This document shows positions 56,770 through 64,000 of a stretch of 64,000 nt of DNA, in pieces. Source of the DNA: Rhodococcus sp. KRD162 (GTDB taxonomy: Bacteria; Actinomycetota; Actinomycetes; Mycobacteriales; Mycobacteriaceae); NCBI RefSeq assembly GCF_017168335.1, contig NZ_JABFAU010000005.1:56475-120474 (forward strand). The letters run 5' to 3'. The first letter of the stretch is position 1; every line of letters begins with the position of its first letter. Made by a program: the position numbers and the translations under genes. A model generated the notes under the pieces. It saw nothing but the letters and a program-made list of their open reading frames with translations. It searched no databases and had not been told where the DNA came from.

Positions 56770-57045
56770 ATGATCAATGCCATCGTTTTGATCGACGCCG
56801 AGGCCGATTTGATTCCGGAGACAGCGCAGGCCGTGGCCGATGTCGAGGGTGTGTCGGAGGTCTACTCGTGTGCCGGGGATGTCGACCTGATCGCGATAGT
56901 CAAGGTGCGTGATCACGCGTCGATCGCCGAGGTGATCACCAAGCACATCAATCGGGTTCGGGGCGTGCGGAACACCACGACTCACATTGCGTTTCAGTCC
57001 TATTCGAGCGCAGATGTCGATGCCGGGTTCTCGATCGGCGAGTAG
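56770..57045 (+). CDS. Lrp/AsnC ligand-binding (RAM) domain protein
   Basis: A 91-residue stand-alone RAM (regulation of amino acid metabolism) domain without an HTH. ATG start with GAGGAG upstream. It shows the alternating beta-alpha pattern INAIVLIDAEAD, VEGVSEVYSCAGDVDLIAIVKV and NTTTHIAFQSY. Such proteins bind small amino-acid-type ligands and may oligomerise with full-length Lrp/AsnC regulators. It is convergent with trpD (10-nt gap). A role in sensing amino acids is plausible given that neighbour, but unproven. Confidence 0.9.
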   Translation: MINAIVLIDAEADLIPETAQAVADVEGVSEVYSCAGDVDLIAIVKVRDHASIAEVITKHINRVRGVRNTTTHIAFQSYSSADVDAGFSIGE

Positions 57046-57055
57046 GGCCGGTCGA

Positions 57056-58117
57056 TCAGTCGGCCATTGCCGTGGTGCAGCGCGCCCAATCGGCAAGTAG
57101 TTTTGCGGCGGCTCCCGAGTCGACAGTTGTTGCAGCAGTTGCCAATCCCGCTTGAATCCGATCGTGGAGATTGCCCGAGACACCTTCGTGCGCTGCGATG
57201 GCCGCGGCGGCGTTGAGCAGCACGGCGTCACGGACCGGTCCGTGTTCTCCGGCGAACACGCGATGGGCCACTGCGGCGTTGAACTGCGCGTCGCCGCCTC
57301 TGAGGGACTCGATGGGTGATCGGGCGATTCCGTAGTCGACCGGATCGATCGTCTCGATGGTCACGGACCCGTCGGACACCACATGCACGGTGGTGGTCGT
57401 GGACAGGGTGATCTCGTCGAGGCCGTCGTCTCCGCGCACGACGAGAACCGAGCTGCCGCGTCGGGCGAACACACCCGCTACCACTGGGACCAGATTCTCG
57501 AAAGCGCAGCCGATCAGGCCTGCGCGCGGGCGTCCGGGGTTTGTCAGTGGGCCCAGCACGTTGAAGACCGTCGGGATTCCGATCTCTTTGCGCGCCGGTC
57601 CGGAAAAGCGCAGTGCGGGGTGATGGATCGGGGCGAAGCAGAATCCGATTCCTACCTGGTCGACGCTCGACGCCACCTCGGCGGGCCCCAGGGTGACACG
57701 CACGCCCAGTGCTTCGAGTACGTCGGTGGTGCCGCTTTTGGAGGACGCTGCGCGGTTGCCATGTTTGACCACTCGTATTCCACTGGCGGCGACGACGATC
57801 GCCGCCATGGTCGAGATGTTGACGGTGTCGGCACCGTCTCCGCCGGTACCGACGACGTCGACTGCGTCACGATCGGTCTCGACCAGCACCGCGTGCGCAA
57901 GCATCGAGTCGGCGAGCCCTTCGAGCTCGGCCGGCGTCGGGCCCTTCATCTTCAGGGCCACCCCGAAGGCAGCGATCTGGGCCGATGTCGCGTTGTCGGA
58001 CATGATCTCGTCCATCACCCAGCCGGTGTCTGCGCTGGACAGGTGAGTGTTCGTGGTCAACGCGCCGAGAATTCGACGCCAGGTGCGCGGCTGCTCGTCG
58101 TTGGTTGCTGCGGTCAT
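57056..58117 (-). CDS. trpD: Anthranilate phosphoribosyltransferase
   Basis: Transfers phosphoribosyl from PRPP to anthranilate in tryptophan synthesis. The 353-residue protein has the PRPP-binding [14 protein letters not shown] (residues 90-103), [15 protein letters not shown] and the C-terminal [13 protein letters not shown] segment, all canonical. It stands alone without other trp genes, as Rv2192c does. Upstream is a 159-residue hypothetical gene in the same direction. Confidence 0.96.
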   Translation of the reverse strand: MTAATNDEQPRTWRRILGALTTNTHLSSADTGWVMDEIMSDNATSAQIAAFGVALKMKGPTPAELEGLADSMLAHAVLVETDRDAVDVVGTGGDGADTVNISTMAAIVVAASGIRVVKHGNRAASSKSGTTDVLEALGVRVTLGPAEVASSVDQVGIGFCFAPIHHPALRFSGPARKEIGIPTVFNVLGPLTNPGRPRAGLIGCAFENLVPVVAGVFARRGSSVLVVRGDDGLDEITLSTTTTVHVVSDGSVTIETIDPVDYGIARSPIESLRGGDAQFNAAVAHRVFAGEHGPVRDAVLLNAAAAIAAHEGVSGNLHDRIQAGLATAATTVDSGAAAKLLADWARCTTAMAD

Positions 58118-58168
58118 GGTGGTTCTACCGGGCCCTTCTGCCGTCGATGCACTCGGTGCGGTGGAAGC

Positions 58169-58648
58169 TTAGTCAGGCACTGTGTCGGGTGGCGCAGGCT
58201 GCAGGGCGTCCCACCCCAGCACTGCTCCTCCTCGGCGCTGGGCGAGGCCTGCCATCCGTGACCGCTCCTGCGAGCAGTGCAATGCGTCGAGAAGCTGTAC
58301 CCGTTGCAACACCAGCGGCACGCCGTCGTCGACTTGGGGGCGGTACCCGCCGCCGGATTCCGATACGTCGACGGCGGGCCCGACCGAGTAGCCGTCCTGG
58401 GCGGCGATCGCTGCTGCGTCGTTCACTTCGTGTGCCGGCAACACCAGATGGTGTCGCAGTACTACCTCTGCAGCGGCGTTCCACACAGGCGCCGTGATTG
58501 CCGCCTCGTCGAGCACGGCCGAACATGCCTGGGCGTCGTCGAAGCAACGCGCCACTGTGACCAAGTCCTCGCGCGTGGGGTCCAACGGTTCCACTCTCGA
58601 CCGCGAGAACAGTCTTCGAAACCACCCACCCTCGGTGCTCTTTGCCAT
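58169..58648 (-). CDS. Conserved hypothetical protein between trpD and ctaE
   Basis: A 159-residue soluble protein starting MAKSTEGGWFRRLFSRSR (ATG 58648). The middle is helix-rich (EDLVTVARCFDDAQACSAVLDEAAITAPVWNAAAEVVLRHHLVLPAHEV cut short here), and the C-terminal 40 residues are less ordered. No membrane segment or catalytic motif is visible. It is divergent from ctaE across about 150 bp and 51 nt upstream of trpD. I do not recognise the family; codon use is normal for the window, so it is probably real. Confidence 0.65.
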   Translation of the reverse strand: MAKSTEGGWFRRLFSRSRVEPLDPTREDLVTVARCFDDAQACSAVLDEAAITAPVWNAAAEVVLRHHLVLPAHEVNDAAAIAAQDGYSVGPAVDVSESGGGYRPQVDDGVPLVLQRVQLLDALHCSQERSRMAGLAQRRGGAVLGWDALQPAPPDTVPD

Positions 58649-58799
58649 GAGGCCAGCCTTGCACGACTGGACCCCACCGGTCCGGCCAGGGCTATCTACC
58701 TGCGCGGGAACAAGGAAGCGCGCGGATTCGTTGTGATGCGACGCGCCAAGAGTGGACCCGGATATGCCTTCCGTACTACGACGGGTCATACTTCTTTCT

Positions 58800-59411
58800 G
58801 TGACGAGCGCTGTAGGGACTCAAGGATCGGCAATCACCCAACGCGTGCACTCGCTGAACCGTCCCAATATGGTCAGCGTCGGCACGATCGTGTGGCTGTC
58901 GAGTGAACTCATGTTCTTCGCCGGGCTGTTTGCGATGTACTTCGTCGCGCGAGCCCAGGCGGACGGAAACTGGCCTCCGGAGCCGACCGAGCTGAACCTC
59001 GCTCTGGCCGTTCCGGTGACTGCCGTGCTGATCGCATCTTCGTTCACCTGCCAGCTGGGAGTGTTCGCAGCCGAGCGCGGAGATGTGTTCGGACTTCGAC
59101 GTTGGTACATAGTCACGCTGGCGATGGGCGCGTTCTTCGTGACCGGCCAGGCGTACGAGTACTACCACCTGGTGCACGAGGGCACGACGATGTCGAGCAG
59201 CGTGTACGGCTCGGTCTTCTACATCACGACCGGCTTCCACGGACTGCACGTGATCGGCGGACTCATCGCCTTCGTATTCCTGATCACGAGAACTCTGGTC
59301 AGTAAATTCACGCCGGCGCAGGCCACCGCCGCCATAGTCGTTTCCTATTACTGGCACTTCGTCGACATCGTCTGGATTGCCCTCTTCGCGACGATCTACT
59401 TCATCCGCTAG
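58800..59411 (+). CDS. ctaE: Cytochrome c oxidase subunit III
   Basis: Integral membrane subunit of the aa3 oxidase in the respiratory supercomplex. The GTG start at 58800 gives 203 residues, equal to Rv2193, while the longer frame to 58752 is not conserved. Five hydrophobic helices follow a short N-terminus. The conserved sequences are [31 protein letters not shown] and [13 protein letters not shown]. It is 83 nt upstream of qcrC. A CATACT element about 7 bp before the GTG could be a leaderless-type -10. Confidence 0.95.
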   Translation: MTSAVGTQGSAITQRVHSLNRPNMVSVGTIVWLSSELMFFAGLFAMYFVARAQADGNWPPEPTELNLALAVPVTAVLIASSFTCQLGVFAAERGDVFGLRRWYIVTLAMGAFFVTGQAYEYYHLVHEGTTMSSSVYGSVFYITTGFHGLHVIGGLIAFVFLITRTLVSKFTPAQATAAIVVSYYWHFVDIVWIALFATIYFIR

Positions 59412-59494
59412 TGACAGTCAGTACGCCAACGATAACGAACGAACGGATTCAGCCCCCGACGTTCGGTCCGTCCCGACACGACAAGGGATAGAAG

Positions 59495-60343
59495 ATGAGT
59501 ACATCTCCCCCAGCAGCATCCGGCGACCGAGACCCCGCCAAGACGAGAAGGCAACGCAAGACGCGCAGGCGCGTCACCGGTGCTCTCGTCCTGATGATGG
59601 GCCTACTGAGCGCGGGATTCCTCGCGTCGGCCCTGACTCCGGCTCCGCAGGTCGCCACTGCCGATACCGACTCGGCGGCCCTGATTCGCGAGGGCAAGCA
59701 GCTCTACGACACCTCCTGCGTGACGTGCCACGGTGTCAACTTGCAGGGCGTTCAGGATCGCGGACCGAGCCTCATCGGAGTCGGCGAGGCGGCTGTCTAC
59801 TTCCAGGTGTCGAGCGGCCGCATGCCGGCGATGCGCAACGAGGCACAGGTGTTGCGCAAGCCGCCGAAGTTCGACGACAAGCAGATCGACGCTCTCGGTG
59901 CCTATGTTCAGGCAAACGGCGGTGGGCCAACGGTCATCCTCGACGAGAACGGCGACATCGCTCAGGAATCTCTGCGCGGCGACGACATCGCACGCGGTAG
60001 TGAGCTGTTCCGGTTGAACTGCGCCTCCTGCCACAACTTCACCGGTCAGGGTGGTGCCTTGTCCTCGGGCAAGTTCGCCCCCGATCTCGGGCCTGCGAAC
60101 GAGCAGGAGATCTACACGGCCATGGTCACCGGGCCGCAGAACATGCCGAAGTTCTCCGATCGTCAGCTGACGATCGAGGAGAAATCCGACATCATCGCGT
60201 ACGTCAAGTCGGCACAGGACACCAAGGCCGCCGGTGGTTGGGGTCTGGCAGGCTTCGGTCCCGGTACCGAAATGGTCGCCGTGTGGATTGTCGGAATCGC
60301 CGCTGTTGTCGGCGCAACATTGTGGATCGGAGCTAGATCATGA
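59495..60343 (+). CDS. qcrC: Diheme cytochrome c subunit QcrC
   Basis: Cytochrome cc subunit of the actinobacterial cytochrome bc1 complex, which passes electrons directly to the aa3 oxidase. The 282-residue protein has a basic N-terminus, a signal-anchor helix (about 28-48) and two c-type heme sites, CVTCH (near 75) and CASCH (near 175). Likely axial Met ligands are in RMPAM and NMPKF. A C-terminal anchor helix lies at about 258-278. It overlaps qcrA by 4 nt. Confidence 0.97.
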   Translation: MSTSPPAASGDRDPAKTRRQRKTRRRVTGALVLMMGLLSAGFLASALTPAPQVATADTDSAALIREGKQLYDTSCVTCHGVNLQGVQDRGPSLIGVGEAAVYFQVSSGRMPAMRNEAQVLRKPPKFDDKQIDALGAYVQANGGGPTVILDENGDIAQESLRGDDIARGSELFRLNCASCHNFTGQGGALSSGKFAPDLGPANEQEIYTAMVTGPQNMPKFSDRQLTIEEKSDIIAYVKSAQDTKAAGGWGLAGFGPGTEMVAVWIVGIAAVVGATLWIGARS

Positions 60344-61533
60344 GCGACGGTGATTCCGGTCGTAAAGACGACGACAACGTCGACGGCAAGAAAGCCGGCG
60401 GTGTGAATCCCGAGAAGAAGTACTCCGACGAGGAACTTGCGGCCCTGAGCCGCGACGAGCTGGTCGAGCTCGGCACGAATCTCGATGGTGTCGATGTTGC
60501 GTTCCGTCGAAACCGCTGGGCCGTCGAGGGCACTCGGGCCGAGAAGCGTGCCGAACGCAGCGTGGCGATCTGGTTCGCCATTGCCGGGCTCTCGGCCGTC
60601 GCGTTCATCGGCGTCTACCTGTTCTGGCCTTGGCAGTACGCCGGAATCGGTGACGAGAACTACCACCTCTACTCGCTGTACACGCCGTTGATCGGCGGCA
60701 CGATGGGCCTGGCGATTCTCGCAGTCGGCGTCGGTGCGGTGCAGTTCACCAAGAAGTTCATCCCCGAAGAGGTCTCCATCCAGGACCGCCACGACGGGAG
60801 TTCCTCGGAGACGGATCGCAAGACGCTGGTCGCCGAACTGGGTGATTCGCTCGAGACGTCGACCATCGGTCGACGCAAGGTGATCAAGCGCTCACTGATG
60901 TTGGGCGGTGGCGCACTGGGCGTCATGGCTGTGCTCCCCCTCGGCGGGTTGATCAAGAACCCATGGGCCAAGGGCGAAGATTCTCCATTGTGGGTATCCG
61001 GCTGGACTCCTCGCTACGATGGGGAGACCATTTACCTCCGACGAGACACCGGGCGACCGGAAGATGTCGTTCTCGTTCGGCCCGAGGACCTGGACGCTGG
61101 TGCCATGGAAACCGTGTTCCCCTTCCGCGAAGCGGACCGTGAGAGCGAGCACGATCTGCTCGTGTCACTCCGAGGGATTCGCAACGCCGTCATGCTCATC
61201 CGCCTGCGTCCCGACGACGCCAGCACGGTCGTCAAGCGCAAGGGTCAGGAGAGCTACAACTACGGCGATTACTACGCGTACTCCAAGATCTGCACGCACC
61301 TCGGCTGCCCCACATCGTTGTACGAGCAGCAGACGAACCGCATTCTCTGCCCTTGCCATCAGTCGCAGTTCGACGCGCTCGAGTACGCCAGGCCGATCTT
61401 CGGACCGGCAGCGCGCGCGCTGCCCCAGCTTCCCATCACCGTCAACGAGGAGGGATACCTAGTGGCTCGCGCAGACTTCCACGAAGCACTCGGTCCCGCC
61501 TTCTGGGAACGTCGACCGGAGCGTGATTCATGA
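60340..61533 (+). CDS. qcrA: Rieske iron-sulfur subunit QcrA
   Basis: Rieske protein of the bc1 complex. The 397-residue product has an acidic N-terminus, three transmembrane helices (about 75-95, 110-132 and 190-210) as in other actinobacterial QcrA proteins, and a C-terminal Rieske domain. The [2Fe-2S] ligands are in CTHLGC (Cys318, His320) and CPCH (Cys337, His340), with Cys323 and Cys339 able to form the stabilising disulfide. It overlaps qcrC and qcrB by 4 nt each. Confidence 0.97.
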   Translation: MSDGDSGRKDDDNVDGKKAGGVNPEKKYSDEELAALSRDELVELGTNLDGVDVAFRRNRWAVEGTRAEKRAERSVAIWFAIAGLSAVAFIGVYLFWPWQYAGIGDENYHLYSLYTPLIGGTMGLAILAVGVGAVQFTKKFIPEEVSIQDRHDGSSSETDRKTLVAELGDSLETSTIGRRKVIKRSLMLGGGALGVMAVLPLGGLIKNPWAKGEDSPLWVSGWTPRYDGETIYLRRDTGRPEDVVLVRPEDLDAGAMETVFPFREADRESEHDLLVSLRGIRNAVMLIRLRPDDASTVVKRKGQESYNYGDYYAYSKICTHLGCPTSLYEQQTNRILCPCHQSQFDALEYARPIFGPAARALPQLPITVNEEGYLVARADFHEALGPAFWERRPERDS

Positions 61534-63281
61534 GTCCTTCACTGCAAACCCTCGCAGCCAAGCAGGCGGACGACGTAGACAGTCGTTACCACTTGGCACC
61601 GGGACTTCGCCGTCAGATCAACAAGGTATTCCCCACCCACTGGTCGTTCCTGCTCGGCGAGATCGCGCTGTACAGCTTCGTGATCCTGCTGATCTCCGGT
61701 GTATTCCTCACCCTGTTCTTCGATCCGTCGCTCAGCGAGGTCGTCTACGACGGCAGCTACCTGCCGCTCAACGGTGTGACGATGTCGCGGGCCTACGCCA
61801 CTGCTCTCGACATATCGTTCGAGGTTCGCGGTGGTCTGTTCATGCGACAGATTCACCACTGGGCCGCACTGATGTTCGCCGCGTCGATCATCGTGCACAT
61901 GGCTCGCATCTTCTTCACCGGTGCGTTCCGTCGTCCCCGTGAAGCCAACTGGGTCATCGGCTGCCTGCTGCTGATCCTGGCCATGTTCGAGGGCTTCTTC
62001 GGATACTCCCTCCCCGACGACCTGCTCTCGGGCACCGGTCTTCGTGCCGCTTTCTCGGGCATCACGATGAGTATCCCGATCGTCGGTACTTGGCTGCACT
62101 GGCTGATCTTCGACGGCGACTTCCCAGGCACCATCATCATTCCGCGCCTGTATGTGGCGCACGTGCTGCTGCTGCCCGCCATCATCTTGGCTCTGATCGC
62201 CGCTCACCTGGCGCTGGTCTGGTACCAGAAGCACACCCAGTTCCCCGGACCGGGCCGCACCGAGAAGAACGTCGTCGGCGTTCGTATCCTCCCGGTGTTC
62301 GCGGTCAAGTCCGGTGCTTTCTTCGCAGTGACGTTCGGTGTGCTTGCCGCGATGGGTGGTCTGCTCCAGATCAACCCGATCTGGAACCTGGGCCCCTACA
62401 ACCCTGCGCAGGTGTCGGCCGGGTCCCAGCCCGACTTCTACATGATGTGGACGGACGGCTTGGCTCGACTGTGGCCGGATTGGGACATCTACATCGCCGG
62501 GCGATACACCATCCCGGCAGTGTTCTGGGTCGCAGTCATCATGGGCCTGGTGTTCACGGTGATGATCGCCTACCCGTGGATCGAGAAGCGCCTTACCGGA
62601 GACACTGCGCACCACAACCTGCTGCAGCGTCCCCGCGACGTGCCTGTCCGCACGGGAATCGGCGCGATGTCGATCGCGTTCTACGTCGTTCTGACGCTCT
62701 CCTGCGTCAACGACCTGATCGCGTACAAGTTCGACATCTCGCTCAACGCCATGACCTGGATCGGCCGTGTCGGTCTCCTGATCATGCCGCCGCTCGCGTA
62801 CTTCGTTGCGTACCGGTTCTGCATAGGCCTGCAGCGCAGTGACCGAGCGGTGCTCGAGCACGGAATCGAAACCGGAATCATCAAGCGGCTGCCGCACGGC
62901 CAGTACGTGGAAATCCACCAGCCGCTCGGCCCGGTGGACGATCACGGACACCCGATCCCCCTCGACTACCAGGGTGCACCGGTACCCAAGAAGATGAACA
63001 AGCTCGGCTCGGCCGGCAAGCCCGGCTCGGGATCGCTGTTCACTCCGGACCCGGTGGCACAGAGTGCAGCTCTCGAGGAAGCCCACCACAAGGGTGAGCA
63101 CGAGCAGCTCGCAATGCTCCGCAAGTACCAAGCGGGCATTGCAGGCAACGGCCACTCGAACGGTCACGCCGAGGGCAACGGGCACTCGAACGGCCACTCG
63201 AACGGCCACGCATCCGAGGGCAACGGCCACCAGGATGCCTCGATCGGCTCCGGTCGACAGGACAGCGACAGCGATCGCTGA
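61530..63281 (+). CDS. qcrB: Cytochrome b subunit QcrB
   Basis: Menaquinol-oxidising cytochrome b of the bc1 complex. The 583-residue protein has about eight to nine transmembrane helices with the b-heme His ligands in the second and fourth helices ([21 protein letters not shown] gives the first pair region). The cytoplasmic C-terminal region (about 430-583) is long. Its last 60 residues are a low-complexity Asn-Gly-His-Ser tail (repeats of GNGHSNGH). QcrB is the target of imidazopyridine-type inhibitors in mycobacteria. It is the last gene of the operon and is followed by a strong terminator. Confidence 0.97.
   Translation: MSPSLQTLAAKQADDVDSRYHLAPGLRRQINKVFPTHWSFLLGEIALYSFVILLISGVFLTLFFDPSLSEVVYDGSYLPLNGVTMSRAYATALDISFEVRGGLFMRQIHHWAALMFAASIIVHMARIFFTGAFRRPREANWVIGCLLLILAMFEGFFGYSLPDDLLSGTGLRAAFSGITMSIPIVGTWLHWLIFDGDFPGTIIIPRLYVAHVLLLPAIILALIAAHLALVWYQKHTQFPGPGRTEKNVVGVRILPVFAVKSGAFFAVTFGVLAAMGGLLQINPIWNLGPYNPAQVSAGSQPDFYMMWTDGLARLWPDWDIYIAGRYTIPAVFWVAVIMGLVFTVMIAYPWIEKRLTGDTAHHNLLQRPRDVPVRTGIGAMSIAFYVVLTLSCVNDLIAYKFDISLNAMTWIGRVGLLIMPPLAYFVAYRFCIGLQRSDRAVLEHGIETGIIKRLPHGQYVEIHQPLGPVDDHGHPIPLDYQGAPVPKKMNKLGSAGKPGSGSLFTPDPVAQSAALEEAHHKGEHEQLAMLRKYQAGIAGNGHSNGHAEGNGHSNGHSNGHASEGNGHQDASIGSGRQDSDSDR
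63139..63232 (+). repeat. Asn-Gly-His-Ser repeat region at the qcrB 3' end
   Basis: Degenerate 12-nt units encoding GHSN with interspersed AEGN or ASEGN, in frame up to about 17 codons before the stop. Histidines recur about every four residues, giving a possible metal-binding tail. Confidence 0.75.
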
Positions 63282-63298
63282 CATCTGACAAGTAACAA

Positions 63299-63336
63299 CA
63301 CGAAGGGCGGCACCGGCAACGGTGCCGCCCTTCGTG
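63299..63336 (+). terminator. Terminator of the ctaE-qcrCAB operon
   Basis: A perfect 16-bp stem (CACGAAGGGCGGCACC and its complement) with a GGCAAC loop, 18 bp after the qcrB stop. It is followed by GCATTGTC rather than a T-run. Confidence 0.87.
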
Positions 63337-63563
63337 CATTGTCGACTCCTCCACCCGCAGCAATCGCGACCGCTCACTCGTACACCGGGGACCCGATATC
63401 CCTCCCCTCCCCTAGCGCCGCACGTTCGACCCGACAAGACCGACGGGGGCTCTCGGACTCGGCGCTGTTCGGACTCGGGGCTGTTCGGGTGAGGGGCTGT
63501 TCGGGTGAGGGACGACAGGGCTCAGGTAAGTGGACGGGGCTCTGGCAGTTGCACGACCGGTAT

Positions 63564-63569
63564 TACTAT
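63564..63569 (+). promoter_or_regulatory. -10 element of the HTH gene, leaderless type
   Basis: TACTAT fits the consensus TANNNT and ends 6 bp before the ATG at 63576, with no Shine-Dalgarno in between. Confidence 0.55.
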
Positions 63570-63575
63570 CGGCAT

Positions 63576-63851
63576 ATGGTCCGCATACCCCTGACGCCAG
63601 GCGAGCTTGCCCGCGGTGCACGACTCGGTGCGGCGATACGTCGATCCCGAGGCAGTCGCACCATGACCGACGTGGCCGAGGCTGCGGGTATCTCGGTGGA
63701 AACGCTGAGGAAGATCGAGACCGGACGCATCCCCACTCCTGCCTTCTTCACTGTCGCGGCGTTGTGTGAGGCGCTGAACATCTCGTTGGACTCCGTAGCC
63801 GACTCCTCCTCCGACTCGACACCGAGACAACCCGAGGCCGACGCCTCCTGA
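63576..63851 (+). CDS. Small XRE-family HTH transcriptional regulator
   Basis: A 91-residue protein that is almost only an HTH domain. The motif spans about residues 30-55 (TDVAEAAGISVETLRKIETGR), followed by the Cro/C1-type helices PTPAFFTVAALCEALNISLDSV and a Ser/Asp-rich tail. The ATG at 63576 is preceded by a leaderless-type -10, and the upstream extension of the frame is low-complexity. It is isolated: the qcrB terminator lies upstream, and no clear partner follows in the window. This gene is not part of the mycobacterial gene order. Targets are unknown. Confidence 0.8.
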   Translation: MVRIPLTPGELARGARLGAAIRRSRGSRTMTDVAEAAGISVETLRKIETGRIPTPAFFTVAALCEALNISLDSVADSSSDSTPRQPEADAS

Positions 63852-63893
63852 GGGCAGGGCCTGCCACCGACCTCGCGCACCGTCGCGCCCGGG

Positions 63894-64000
63894 TTACTCG
63901 CGTCCCGCCGTCCACAGTCCAGGTTCCATACGCACCCACGTCCCTGCTGTGCCGGTCGTCGACGGTGGGGTCATCCGGACATACCAAAAGGGGCCTCGAT
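63894..64000 (-). CDS. Possible C-terminal fragment of a gene entering from the right edge
   Basis: One minus-strand frame is open from the window edge to a TAA at 63896-63894 and reads RGPFWYVRMTPPSTTGTAG and then TWVRMEPGLWTAGRE. Composition and the aromatic-rich start look protein-like, but 35 codons are too few to decide. I do not recognise it. It would be convergent with the HTH gene. Confidence 0.25.
   Translation of the reverse strand, partial: RGPFWYVRMTPPSTTGTAGTWVRMEPGLWTAGRE

Overview
The window is a GC-rich actinobacterial chromosome segment. The gene order follows the Mycobacterium tuberculosis Rv2144c-Rv2196 interval closely, and a CrtO-type carotenoid ketolase plus other carotenoid genes are mixed into it. 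Together these point to a mycolate-containing actinomycete, most likely Rhodococcus sensu lato. This is inferred from gene content and order; no 16S gene is present.

Region 1 (1-24300, almost all minus strand): the 3'-truncated ileS gene with a translational T-box leader, a small membrane protein, wag31/DivIVA, a YggT protein, sepF, a YggS-type PLP protein, pgeF, ftsZ (own promoter), ftsQ, murC, murG, ftsW, murD, mraY, murF, murE, pbpB/ftsI, an FtsL-like protein, rsmH and mraZ. This is a complete division and cell-wall (dcw) cluster with mostly 4-nt overlaps. MraZ operator repeats at 10-bp period lie upstream of mraZ. A second, oppositely oriented array lies about 240 bp further upstream. Two tandem hairpins sit between mraZ and rsmH.

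Region 2 (24300-43900): a DUF3040 membrane protein, a HEPN-type protein and a GNAT acetyltransferase lead into a mixed carotenoid and envelope-glycan block. The carotenoid genes are crtO, a cruF-like gene, a GT2 glycosyltransferase, a GGPP synthase, crtI and crtB. They alternate with lppM, metF, mptA, an Rv2175c-like regulator, pknL (with PASTA repeats), class II aroG, an exoribonuclease AS homologue, an alpha-1,2-mannosyltransferase and an acyltransferase. The genes could supply a ketolated, hydroxylated and glycosylated carotenoid next to the lipomannan pathway. No lycopene cyclase is seen.

Region 3 (44000-54800): a ROK glucokinase, a Rv2183c-like protein, an ArsA-type ATPase, two SRPBCC proteins, a FadD15-type acyl-CoA ligase, pimB, a membrane-anchored HEXXH protein, and two NlpC/P60 hydrolases. 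The second hydrolase is preceded by a c-di-AMP (ydaO/yuaA) riboswitch and followed by a strong hairpin.

Region 4 (54900-64000): a DnaQ-exonuclease/GIY-YIG fusion whose stop codon lies inside a 32-nt tandem repeat, an AsnC-type ligand-binding protein, trpD, a hypothetical gene, and ctaE-qcrC-qcrA-qcrB of the bcc-aa3 respiratory supercomplex with a terminator. A short HTH gene with a leaderless-type promoter follows, then a possible gene fragment at the edge.

No rRNA, tRNA, CRISPR array, insertion sequence or prophage was recognised.
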